64,000 bases of DNA. Source: Rhynchonema sp. JSB1_4. Taxonomy: Eukaryota > Nematoda > Chromadorea > Monhysterida > Xyalidae. Shown piece by piece: positions 55,148 to 64,000 of the stretch. The stretch is from the NCBI GenBank assembly GCA_030248065.1, contig JASAMV010003298.1, positions 38,901-102,900 on the forward strand, given 5' to 3'. The notes below the pieces were generated by a model, which saw nothing but the letters and a program-made list of their open reading frames with translations, made no database searches and had not been told where the DNA came from. The position numbers and the translations under genes are program-made. Numbering within the stretch: the stretch's first letter is position 1; every line of letters begins with the position of its first letter.

Positions 55148-55987
55148 ATGAAGGTACCGTAAAAATCGGCCAATCTTGCATAAGATTTGTTTTTGTAATT
55201 CACTAAATTTATTGTATCCCGGACATAATTACATTTTCAGCTGTGTGAGGAAATTCAGAAAGACAGTGAAATTAGTGTGATCACTGACTTGATCGAACGC
55301 GGAGCAGACGTGAACCTAGGTGACGACCAAATATCGACACCATTGATTGCCGCTGTTGCATCGAATCGCAACGACATTGTGCAACTGCTGTTGGCACACA
55401 AAGACATCCAGGTGAACAAACGGGACGGTCAATACGCCTCAGCTTTGCACTATGCCACAATCGTCAATAATGTGCAAGCCGCGAATCTATTGATGGCTGC
55501 CGGCGCCGACGTAAATGCACGTGAAAAGCACATGTACACTCCGCTCATGTGCGCCGTTATGCGACGTTTTCATGACATCGTGCGCGCTTTGTTGACTCAT
55601 GAAGACATTCAAGTTGATAAAGTGGCGGATAGACACTGTTTGACGCCACTACACTCCGCTGTTCTACACGACAACATGGAGGCTGTTCGCCTGTTGCTTG
55701 CAAATGGCGCGAATGTGAACGCGCAAGATGATGATGATGAGACGCCATTGCTGTATTGTGCCACAAAGAAAACCGATGCCGCAGCCGTATCAATGTTCCA
55801 ATTGTTACTTCATGAAGCCGGACTGGACAAACTTGATCTGAATGCACAGGATGGCTGGTGCAACACGGCGTTGCATTATGCGGTCAGGAAGAACATGAAA
55901 GATTTCGAAAAGTTGCTGCGTGAGAACGGCGCCCGCGGCGATATCCGCAACGACAATGGGAAAACCGCTGATCAAATGATGCTGTGA
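55148..55987 (+). CDS. Ankyrin-repeat protein, tandem paralogue 2 (about 250 aa)
   Basis: The main exon is 55241-55987, after an ATTTTCAG acceptor, and starts LCEEIQKDSEISVIT. A two-codon first exon (ATG AAG, 55148-55153, donor GTACCG) would supply the start. This is in frame but tentative, and another upstream start is possible. About six ankyrin repeats align one-to-one with the 52192 gene, including GADVNLGD, DIQVNKRDG, ALHYATIVNNVQAA, GADVNAREK, GANVNAQDDDDETPLL, LDLNAQDGW and ALHYAVRKNM. The two genes are clear tandem duplicates 2 kb apart, separated by hAT-type MITE sequence. Confidence 0.85.
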
Positions 55988-56634
55988 TCTAGTGGAAAAC
56001 CGCAAGTCGCGGGCCTTCGTACAGCAATAGTCTTGAAATAACAACCTGTCTACCTGTGAATTTAGTCGATTTATTTCTACTTTCTCAACTCTCAACTCCC
56101 TCAATTTCGCATGATTAATGAGAAACTGCGCCATGCGTCGTCACATTGCATAGTCCAACCACGAACTCATGAGACGACTTTTTTGAAATTGACTTGTACA
56201 GATCGAATAATGTTCCGGTTCACGTATTTCGAAAATGAAAGAAAGAGAAACGCGCGTATTTTTTAAAGACACGCAACAAATAGAGGTCAGCCAGCTGGCA
56301 CTTGTCATCATCTCTCTTGGCCCAATCTCTTTCTTTTGTTTGCGAAAACACGTGTAACCGGAGCATTTTGAATCTGGCCAAGCAAACTTTAAAAAAAGTC
56401 GTCTCATGAGCTCGTGGTTGGACCCACTTAAAATATGTAATGCTGTGCTGTTAACCTTGTTCGATAATCTTTCCTTGATTGCCAAAAAATAAGTTAACAT
56501 GCATCGCATCGATCTGCGAATCGCAGATCGATTATCGCATGATTTCAGTGCTGTTAGTCGATTGGTTTTCAAACGATATGGTGCTTGGTCTGTGATAATG
56601 AACGGCCAACTTTATGTCGCAGAGTTCTTTGATA
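55988..56634. other. Gene-free interval after the second ankyrin gene
   Basis: Contains an inverted pair around CATGAGACGACTTTTT (56168) and AAAAAGTCGTCTCATG (56393), bracketing about 240 bp: a probable further small hairpin element. No gene. Confidence 0.5.
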
Positions 56635-56918
56635 TTGGTCGCACAATGACTATATGAGAATCCATCCAAAATTTTTCCTGAATTGACAAGCCAGAAAATT
56701 CAAACTGGCATTGCGCGGCAACGTGTAATCACACTTAAAGTATGCAGTAAGCGAAATGTTTCAGAGATTAAAAACGTGGTTGACTGGCTGGTTTATTTTG
56801 AGATAAAAATGCTTTGTAAGAAATACAAATAGCCCAGTGGTTAAGCGTGGCTCAACTCTGGAATCCTGACGATCAAGGTGGTTTTGGATGGATTCTCATA
56901 TGGTCATTGTGCGACCAA
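56635..56918. mobile_element. TA-flanked hairpin with TTGGTCGCACAATGACTA ends, copy 2
   Basis: 284 bp, flanked by TA on both sides (56633-56634, 56919-56920). Arms are more diverged than in copy 1. ATGTTTCA at 56756 is about 17 bp from the axis. Confidence 0.8.
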
Positions 56919-57037
56919 TAGATTCCGCAATTGGCTTCATGCTGTCAGTATTTTTAGCTAATCTTTTTGTGTTTGCATTGGTGTACCGAGAGGCGTGCCG
57001 TGGGGCTGTGGCCAATATCCTGAATAACAGTTTCCAG

Positions 57038-57753
57038 CAGGGTTGTTTCAAAAAAAAGTGGCTAATTAAAAAAGTTTTTTTTTTAAAAAAAATTTTTTTT
57101 TGAAACTCAGATTTTGCTTTTTTTTTAATAAAAAAAAGTTGCCCAAAAAGGGCTGAAATGTCCAAAAATGGCCTTTTTCGAGGCCAAAAATTGGCACTTT
57201 TTTCCTGTGGACGGGACAATTTTTCCAAAATCGCGCCTGCGGCGCCCTGTATTGTCCCCAAATCCGTACAGGGATGCGCGGGGCTGGTCTTTTATAGTGA
57301 TGTGGCACCGATAATGTACTACTACATGCTACTACACATGTATATACATAGGTCTGGTGCAAAACCGGGCGCGCAAGGTCGATCTGACACGCAAGATTTG
57401 GGCTGTAATCGATATTTTGATGGTCGTATGTCAGATATACGGCATTAGATGCATTAAAATACGTTGTACGGCATGCTACAATACATTAGAGTAACATCAT
57501 TAGTCAACATCAACCTCAGACTGGTAGAAGACCATAGAATCTGCACAATACTACCGGGTGTCACCGCACAAGTTGGGTCTCAGGCGAAAATTTTTCAATT
57601 TTTGAAAAATATGTTGGATCGATTTCATTTGTCCTGAAACGTCGTTTGCAACACTTTTTTTAATAAAAAAAATTTTCGTCAAAAAAAAATCAAAAAAAAA
57701 AATTTTTTTTAAAAAAAAGCTCGTTAATAAAAAAATTTTTTTTTTCAACCCTG
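57038..57753. mobile_element. hAT-type MITE (716 bp) with perfect 8-bp target duplication
   Basis: CAGGGTTGTTTC and CAACCCTG ends with GTTTCCAG on both sides (57030-57037, 57754-57761). It retains the site that is interrupted in the 53333 copy. Interior words such as CCTGCGGCGCCCTGTATTG are shared. Confidence 0.88.
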
Positions 57754-58524
57754 GTTTCCAGAGATCAACAAGGCTTATTGCACAGCTAAACAAGAAGCGC
57801 TTCTGGAAATGTTAACGGAAATTATTTGTGCCACAGATGAACGGTGCGGTAATTGGTTTTTGTATGGTAATCGGCACAGCCGCAGCGAGTGGTTTTTAAA
57901 AAAATTTTAGCAGAATTCGTTCCAAACGCTAAAAAAAATTTTAATTGTTTCGAAATTCGAAAAACAGAAACGTCATGCGAAGAATTTGTTGTGGTCTTAT
58001 ATGATCCTGCGAAGCCAAAACTGAACGAACTTATCCGAGCAATAAGACCGTACACATGCATGTAGAACTATGTTTACGTTCTGTGATGTGGATGAACAGA
58101 ATCTTATATTTATTGTATCGGCAACATGTGACGTGCATTTCAATGCTGGTCAAGGCAAAACAAATCAACTTTTGTTCTGTTTGGTCACAGCAAAACTGAT
58201 GAATTATTCATAACTAACGTGTCGGCCATGCAACAGCTGGAACGAAATCAAAGCAAAACCGCTGGCCAAACGAACAAAAGTGTATCAGCATTATGATCGA
58301 AAACTTCTTGTCGATCAATTTTTAATGATCGTGTGGAACCTCACTGTATATACGCTTACACGCTTTATAGCTTGTTATCGCGGTTTGCACTGAAGCTTGA
58401 CTGTTACTCAATGGGCAAAAATATATGGGCAATATTTGATCGAACAAATCTGTATAATATAAAGAAAAAAGCACAAAATAGCTATTCCCTTGATAAATCA
58501 GGCAACAGCACACCCAGCGCGAAC

Positions 58525-59253
58525 CAGGGTTGGGCAAAAAAAAAATTTTTTTTTTTTTAAAAAAAAATTTTTTTTTTTTTTAAAAAAAAAAGGTTTTTGA
58601 AAAAAATTTTTTTTTTAAAAAAAAATTTTTTTTTAAAAATTTTCGGGGGAACAAAATGTTCTAAAACGTCCAAAAATGGCCTTTTTGGGGGTTATTTTTT
58701 GTCATTTTTTCTCAAGGGTCGAAAAATTTTCTTCACAAAATCACCTTTGGAGCATGTATTTGGTACCTAAGATACCCCAAATGATGTTATTATACCTTCC
58801 CGTAATACATGGGACACAGTATGCATGTGCCTACATGGTACTTCGATGTCATACCCCATCAGGTCGGTCATATACGACTGATTCAGCTACCCGACAAGTA
58901 TTTCTGCAGCTTATATTCTCAATTCTGTGTGGTTTATGAGTGAATCTTGCTTATTCGGCCACAAACTGTTGTGTCCGATACCACAGAGCAGCAATCAGCG
59001 GTCCATATCAAGCACAGACTGTTGGATCGCACCGAAATGACGTAAACACCCTTGATAAGTGATGCAAACCAAGTCACAAAAGTGACTTGCCAATTAAAGT
59101 TGCATTTTTTCGCGATTTTGCGCGTTTTTTAGGCAAATTTGGTAAAATTTCCCCGAATCTCAGACTTTTTAAAAAAAAATTTTTTTTTTAAAAAAAAAAT
59201 TTTTTTTTTAAAAAAAAAACTTGTTTAAAAAAAAATTTTTTTTTCCAACCCTG
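58525..59253. mobile_element. hAT-type MITE (729 bp) with perfect 8-bp target duplication
   Basis: CAGGGTTGGGC and CCAACCCTG ends flanked by GCGCGAAC (58517-58524, 59254-59261). Terminal regions are long blocks of A and T runs. It is inserted into a larger GC-cored fold-back (58438-60362). Confidence 0.9.
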
Positions 59254-59362
59254 GCGCGAACACACCCGCACAGCTGCATATACGAAAACAACGTTGAATT
59301 ATTCACCACCCTGTAGCTGTAATGTCGCCTGGCCAGAAAAATGTTTCGCTTGTACCCCGGGC

Positions 59363-60076
59363 CAGGGTTGAATTAAAAAAAAGTAAAAAAAAAATTTTTT
59401 TTTTAAAAAAAAGTTGGCCACTTTTTTTATTTTAAAATTTTAAAAAGTAAGTCCACTTTTTTTATTATTTTTCCCCTTTTTTCGTTATTTTCTCACTTTT
59501 TTAAGGTAAAAAGGTATGTTTTCATGCGTTTTATTGCTCATCATTCTCAAAAAATCGCCTGCGGCGCTTATATTTCAGTTTAAAATGGCATTGTAATGGA
59601 CTCATACAGTTCCCAGACATCCCAACAATCGCTGCATGTATAATATATGGGACACCCCGTACCGTATACTGTACAGTTATTGAGCTATCGACGTAAGCTA
59701 TCGACAGACTCCACGTTGCTCGCCTATTTGCAGTTGAGTGTGGTGTAAGTCTTTATCTCTCTTCAAATTTATCCCCAAATTCACAAACAGAAGGTTGGTC
59801 TTCCCTTTGTCATATATGCCCACAGAGTTACCTTCGGGGTTCTCAAAATTATGACCAAATGGGCTAGATCGCAGGTGATCGATATAAACATGCAAGTCAG
59901 TGGAGAAGTTCTATTTAGTGTCCCTCAAAACATACCTTAGTAACATGATTTCAGAAATTTCATTTTTCTAGAGACCAATTTTTTGGGGGTCCGGAATAAA
60001 AAAAGTGATTTAAAAAAAATTTTTTAAAAGTTTTTTTTAAAAAGTTCGATAATAAAAAATTTTTAATCCAACCCTG
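59363..60076. mobile_element. hAT-type MITE inserted in the GC-rich core
   Basis: CAGGGTTGAATTAAA and TAATCCAACCCTG ends. Flanks CCCCGGGC and G-CCCCGGC match if one extra G is allowed. It is the second hAT-type insertion in the same host fold-back. Confidence 0.75.
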
Positions 60077-60653
60077 GCCCCGGCCCTGTCGTTGCGCCCA
60101 TGTGGGCTAGGGCCGGGGCCGGGGCCGGGGCCATGAAAAATAATCTATGTCCGAGGCCCTGGCCACGGCCCCGGCCCAGGCCAACATGGGCGCACCGACA
60201 CGGCCGGGGCCCGGGCCCGGGCCCGGGCGAAAAAATTTTATGGATAGGCGACCTTAGTAATACAGGGTTGTTAATAATCCAACATCGGTTTCGTATACAT
60301 ATGCAGCTGTGCGTGTGTGTTCGTGTTGGGTGCGATGTTGCCTGATGTATCAAGGGCACGGTCATTTTGGGGTTTTATTTAGGTTATGCATATGTATTTG
60401 TTCAAGCAAATTAATATAAAGCGCTTTATTCTTTAAAATACTGGCTGATGAAAAGTCACCAGATGACATAAATTTTTTGAGCAACCACAGTAAACGACAT
60501 GTCTGCGCGAAATTCGAGTAACCTATAACTCAACCAATCAGCGAAACGCGCACGTCGTGTATGTGCACGGTCAAAAGCAAACTGTATGTGTATAATTGCA
60601 GGTAGAAGTTCAGTGTTTTGTCAAGCATATTTAAAACTGCAGCCCGAATTTGC

Positions 60654-60985
60654 AATTTACAAATTTGTATAATCTAAAGAAAAAACACAAGATAGCCATG
60701 CCATTGATAAATCATGCAGTGGCGCACCCAACGCGAATACACACGCACAGCTGCATATACGAAACCAATGTTGGATAATTGACAACCCTGCAGTTGAAAC
60801 GTCGCCTATCCAGAAAAATGTTTCGCACCGGCCCCGGCCCTGGCCCCGGCCCCGACCCCGGCCCTGTCGGTGCGCCCATGTAGGCCAGGGCCGGGGCCGG
60901 GGCCAGGGCCTCGGACATAGATTATTTTTCATGGCCCCGGCCCCGGCCCTGGCCCTGGCCTACATGGGCGCGCCCTTAGTTGTTC
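60654..60985. mobile_element. GC-cored fold-back (GGCCCC words), copy 2
   Basis: The left part matches 58438-59362 without the hAT insertions (GTATAATCTAAAGAAAAAAC, CGCAGCTG-region). The GC core runs to 60974 with GGACATAGATTATTTTTCAT in the middle and a GGGCGCGCCCTTAG end. The right arm seems truncated. Confidence 0.7.
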
Positions 60986-61101
60986 TGAATAAGAGCGCCC
61001 CGCATCGGCAGACATTTTTATTCTTGTGTCACATGGTTAGGCATATTTTGGAAATTGATTTAAACCTCATATTCGGTGTGAATCGTTAGATAATCCCCCA
61101 G

Positions 61102-61362
61102 GTAGAAGTACGACCGGCGAACATTGAACGCAGCTGTCCCATTGGTGGTCCGGTGAACACAGATGGCGCGAATGTGCTGTTTCAGGAAGAGGATCAACCG
61201 CCGGTTCTTCAAGCAGAGGACGGCCAAATGTCAGACGGGGACGATAACAGCGATTATGGCGATCCTCCACAGCTGTTGGCAATTCATTCTCAGGGACAAT
61301 TGGAATCCGACGGTTGTGACAATGGTTTTCTTCTAAACTTTGTAGAAATGGTGGTTGCTTGA
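61102..61362 (+). CDS. Candidate acidic exon, unrecognised
   Basis: Downstream of a CCCCCAG acceptor the frame VEVRPANIERSCPIGG stays open to a stop at 61362. It includes an acidic, disordered-looking part (FQEEDQPPVLQAEDGQ, DGDDNSDYGDPP). No upstream start exon could be assigned, and the donor, if any, may be at 61313. A minus-strand frame is also open across here, so the strand is not certain. It lies in the least repetitive part of the window. Confidence 0.25.
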   Translation, partial: VEVRPANIERSCPIGGPVNTDGANVLFQEEDQPPVLQAEDGQMSDGDDNSDYGDPPQLLAIHSQGQLESDGCDNGFLLNFVEMVVA

Positions 61363-61772
61363 GTCTGAAGGTCACGCAAAATCGGGACATATATGAACGG
61401 TTCACGAAATGATTCGTGAGAGTAGGGACCGACGGGCTTGGTTTCTGAGGCGATGGCTGACTGTGGGTAATTCGCAAGCCACAAAGGATACCAGCAGCGG
61501 GTGCGGCGGAAAGAGCGGGGTTCCGCGTTTGAAACGTGCGTTAATATCCGTCGATGTCGATCATTAGAATGGTGATGACAAAAATTGACAGTTGTGGGAC
61601 GAATACAAACGTTCGGGTGTGGTGGGCTGGCATATAAAGTGCTGTGCACCGTGATTAGCACACATTGCTGACGGTACAGATAGTGTACATGTTCATCTGT
61701 ACAGCCGCGTGGCCCGCGACGGATTGAACTTTACGTAGTGTACTCGTACGATTCCCCAGGTGGTATATCCCA

Positions 61773-62093
61773 ATGGAGCGCACAACGTGGTGCGTGAAAT
61801 ATTCATGGCTGTGCGGTATTTCAGCGACTGATTGCGAATCCTCGTGCCCGGAGCCTGACAGAGGGCCGAGCATTGTCGATCCCGTCGTTGATAATCTCGT
61901 TCGTGGATTACAGTCCGACGTGGTTGCGCGAGGCACAGCCATGAAGAAGGAGGTACGGTCCCTGTTGTTAACACGGCGCAGATTTCATAGAATCAGAACG
62001 ATCGATGTTCCTCCAGGTGATTGCCATCTCTTGAAATACGGTGTCGAACTTGAGCCATCAAGGCGGCCCATTTTGGGCGAATGTTATTCTTAG
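61773..62093 (+). CDS. Candidate small ORF, 106 aa, unrecognised
   Basis: The open frame starts MERTTWCVKYSWLCG and continues through SSCPEPDRGPSIVDPVVDNL to a stop at 62093. An ATTCCCCAG acceptor lies at 61751-61759 and a GAG/GTACGG donor at 61952/61953, so this may be an internal exon (61760-61952) rather than an intact ORF. No family is recognised. Confidence 0.28.
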   Translation: MERTTWCVKYSWLCGISATDCESSCPEPDRGPSIVDPVVDNLVRGLQSDVVARGTAMKKEVRSLLLTRRRFHRIRTIDVPPGDCHLLKYGVELEPSRRPILGECYS

Positions 62094-62299
62094 AACCGCT
62101 ATCCGTAAGTGAGGAATGTCGATTGCGGACGGTTGGACTCTGCTGCTTTCAAAAACGAGTAACAGTGAGCTGTGTCGTGGCTGTTGGTTCGAACATCCCT
62201 TACCGCATGTACCATAAACGTTCTTGGTATGTGAGACAGATACGCAGTTAGCACTGAGAACTGTGCAACAACAAATGCCGATGTGTCTTGTCACGAATT

Positions 62300-62490
62300 G
62301 CTTTGTTTAGACGGATGCGTCATATTTTAGGTGGAAGCTCAGATGTTGTGTATGAAGAAAAGCAAAATGTCGGTGGGCGACGATAAAAACACGGCATGCT
62401 TTCTTCAGAGCAGTGCGTGATATTTTAGGTGCATGCTGACATATTGTCTATCAACAAAAGCAAAATGTCGCTGGCCGACGTGAAAAACGA
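62300..62490 (+). repeat. About 95-bp tandem duplication at the start of the 62465 gene
   Basis: The unit containing CATATTTTAGGTGGAAGCTC...AAAAGCAAAATGTCG recurs as GATATTTTAGGTGCATGCTG...AAAAGCAAAATGTCG. Both copies carry an ATG in the context GCAAAATGTCG, but only the second opens the long model. Confidence 0.6.
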
Positions 62491-63428
62491 AGTTCGCGCT
62501 TGGTTCAGCGAGCTAAAGAAGTGCCGATACGAACGGTTGGTTGCGTGAGGAAATCTGTTCGACCCTGTCGCGACACTGTGAGTAAATACTGGTGCAGATA
62601 GTAATATATGTGATTTTCATGGTCTTCATCATTTCAGGGTTTCGTTGGCTGACTGGTTCGACTGTGACGATCCGGCGGTGTGTTCAAAAACGAATCCTAA
62701 CATTATTCTGTACCATTCTCCGATGAACGTATGGACATTGGTGAATGCCTGTTTGACGGCGCAAGGCACTCCTAGTGTCTACTCGGTCTGCCCCATAGAC
62801 ACAATCCTTCACGACCGCAAACATTCTACGTGTTTTATTGATTTACGGTTGGGATTGGTCCAGTTGTCACGTTTTTTACGAGTGTTTCAGGACATGTAAG
62901 GCGACTGGAATTTACGATTCTTACAGAGGCATGCGCAACTACGAGCTGATCGCATCAAACCGTTTGGACGGATGTTCATGGCTGAAATTGCGACAGGCTG
63001 CGTACCTTGTGCGATTCAACGGTGGGACAGGAATGACGATTGCATGGGTGGATTCTTTATCAAGAACTGTTAGTGCTGCACTCTGTCGTTGTGCTAATGT
63101 ATTTGTGGTAGTCCAACGGGAGTTGTTCAGGTCTCGTAATAGAGTTTTTGACTCGGAATTGAGTTGCCTGCGGTCAATGGAGTTATATAAGTTTCATGCA
63201 GTACATGCAGGCTCTCTCGATAGGATGTTTCACTTCGAATCGCTTTGTGTGTGGTCAATGAAGTTATACATCTTGGAACAGTAGGTGACAAAAGTGTATT
63301 TCTCACTTGGGGTTTCACGCGTACAAATCTTCGTTCAGGGTATCGATGCGGCGATAACGAAGGTGGCCAAACGGGGCGACGAAGAAAATCGGTCGTGGTT
63401 TTGGTGCCGGTATTCGTTAACGATATAG
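62465..63428 (+). CDS. Compact four-exon gene model, unknown family (about 176 aa)
   Basis: Exons 62465-62535, 62638-62829, 62891-63068 and 63339-63428 (TAG) join with matching phases (2, 2, 0). The introns are 102, 61 and 270 bp with good GTNNGN and TTTCAG signals. The protein begins MSLADVKNEVRAWFSELKK and repeats the opening motif as VSLADWFDCDDPAVC. It goes on with IILYHSPMNVWTLVNACL, RGMRNYELIASNRLDGC, FNGGTGMTIAWVDSLSRT and GIDAAITKVAKRGDEEN. No signal peptide or membrane span is seen. I do not recognise a domain. The short introns and lack of transposons contrast with the rest of the window. An alternative last exon in another frame is open to a strong GTGAGT donor at 63491. Confidence 0.5.
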
Positions 63429-63849
63429 CGCGAGCGATCAAGTACTCAAATTGGAAACAGGGGACTTTCGTCGCGCTTTTCGCACCTGGTGAGTGTTTGA
63501 GGGAGTTACACGACGTGACCCATTGAGTCACCGTGTAACGCGCAATACCGTTGTGATTACTGGCCGATGGCATCCTGTGGAAATGTGAGCCTTGGCTGTG
63601 TTTGACGGTCGGCGTGGTATAACATGGAGACCAAAGACGTCAATTATGTGACTACTGTTCGTGTCGCCGTTGGGTTTATGCGTAAAAAAGCTAAAAAAAA
63701 TGTTCATGCTAGACCTGAAATGTTCATATCCCCCATGTGATTGTGTATGTTGGTGTGCGCCCGCGTGCAGGGGGGGTTTATACATTGTTCACGCTAAATC
63801 GGGGCATTTCTCGGCCCAGCCCAGTTTGCGTTCGAAACGGTTGGTTTCT

Positions 63850-63899
63850 ATGCGATGGTACTCGCTTCTGATATTTTTCGTTTTCGGAAAAATCAGTGC
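63850..63899 (+). CDS. Possible signal-peptide first exon of a gene continuing beyond the window
   Basis: ATG opens MRWYSLLIFFVFGKISA, a short hydrophobic stretch ending in a small-residue cleavage-like motif, followed directly by a GTGATT donor candidate at 63900. The arrangement matches first exons of the secreted genes at 8889 and 18566. The rest of the gene would be outside the window. Confidence 0.25.
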
Positions 63900-64000
63900 G
63901 TGATTGATTGTTTCGCGGTTTCGAGAACGAGCTCTGGTCTACAGCTGGGCCGTGATATCAAAGAATTGCTTTCTTTCATTTGGTTTTTGTGGAAATTTGA

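Larger units (their letters stand above)
58438..60362. mobile_element. GC-cored fold-back (GGCCCC words) split by two hAT-type MITEs
   Basis: Left-arm segments 58438-58524 and 59262-59362, and right arm 60233-60362, are inverted copies (GCACAGCTGCATATACGAAA and complement, GTCGCCT..CCAGAAAAATG). The core at 60077-60232 is repeated GGCCCCGGCC/GGGCCGGGGC words. A second copy is at 60654-60985. Confidence 0.75.

Noticed and set aside
58540..58640. Apparent tandem array of A and T blocks, CRISPR-like spacing
   Set aside because: These are homopolymer ends of hAT-type MITEs; there are no unique spacers, and the window is eukaryotic.
60077..60232. GC-rich tract as a possible CpG-type promoter
   Set aside because: It is a palindromic GGCCCC-word core with a second copy at 60.8 kb, so it belongs to a mobile element.
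62180..62210. GGTTCGAAC resembling a tRNA T-loop
   Set aside because: No acceptor stem, anticodon arm or matching A box around it.
63069..63280. Continuation of the third exon of the 62465 gene to a GTAGGT donor at 63281
   Set aside because: That donor leaves ph 2, which puts the next exon into a frame that stops after six codons. The GTTAGT donor at 63069 is in phase.

Overview
The window is eukaryotic. Its genes are split by GT-AG introns, usually with nematode-like TTTCAG acceptors, and the spaces between exons are packed with short non-autonomous transposons. A nematode is the most likely source. Degenerate arrays of TTAGGC, the nematode telomere hexamer, recur at several places, and the secreted and membrane gene families occur as small tandem clusters. 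This is an inference; there is no ribosomal or mitochondrial marker here to prove it.

Layout. 1-23.7 kb holds three tandem plus-strand paralogues of a secreted protein with a galectin-like C-terminal half. The first lacks its signal-peptide exon. All three share the same exon phases, and their introns are swollen by fold-back elements. 25.3-31.9 kb is a complete 12-exon minus-strand gene for a patatin-type phospholipase orthologous to PNPLA8/iPLA2-gamma (646 residues in my model). 34.0-37.2 kb is a broken non-LTR retrotransposon on the minus strand. 38.0-46.8 kb holds two tandem plus-strand paralogues (327 and 301 residues) of an unrecognised type II membrane protein, whose ectodomain has a CGMC motif followed by RGD. 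47.9-49.0 kb has a probable small secreted Gly/Cys-rich gene on the minus strand. 52.2-56.0 kb has two tandem ankyrin-repeat genes. 61-64 kb, the least repetitive stretch, has a compact four-exon gene model of unknown family, two weaker candidate exons and a possible signal-peptide exon running off the end.

Most of the remaining DNA is transposon debris. I can separate hAT-type MITEs (CAGGGTTG ends, 8-bp target duplications, several perfect), TTAA-bounded long fold-backs, TA-flanked hairpins, a TTA/TAA-flanked Harbinger-like pair, hairpins bounded by TTAGGG-like ends, a Helitron-like insertion and nested combinations that give relative ages.

Two structural signals stand out. First, several hairpin elements have arms built from a short repeated word (TGGAAA, CACGGAA, GCAAAAA, GGCCCC, TTAGGC), different in each element. 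Second, the octamer TGAAACAT (or ATGTTTCA) occurs roughly 35 times where about two are expected, and it lies at or beside the dyad axis of several unrelated fold-back families.

The galectin-like, membrane and secreted genes would act at the cell surface or outside the cell, and the phospholipase probably in mitochondria. I see no shared pathway; the neighbourhood looks like a gene-family expansion region rather than an operon.
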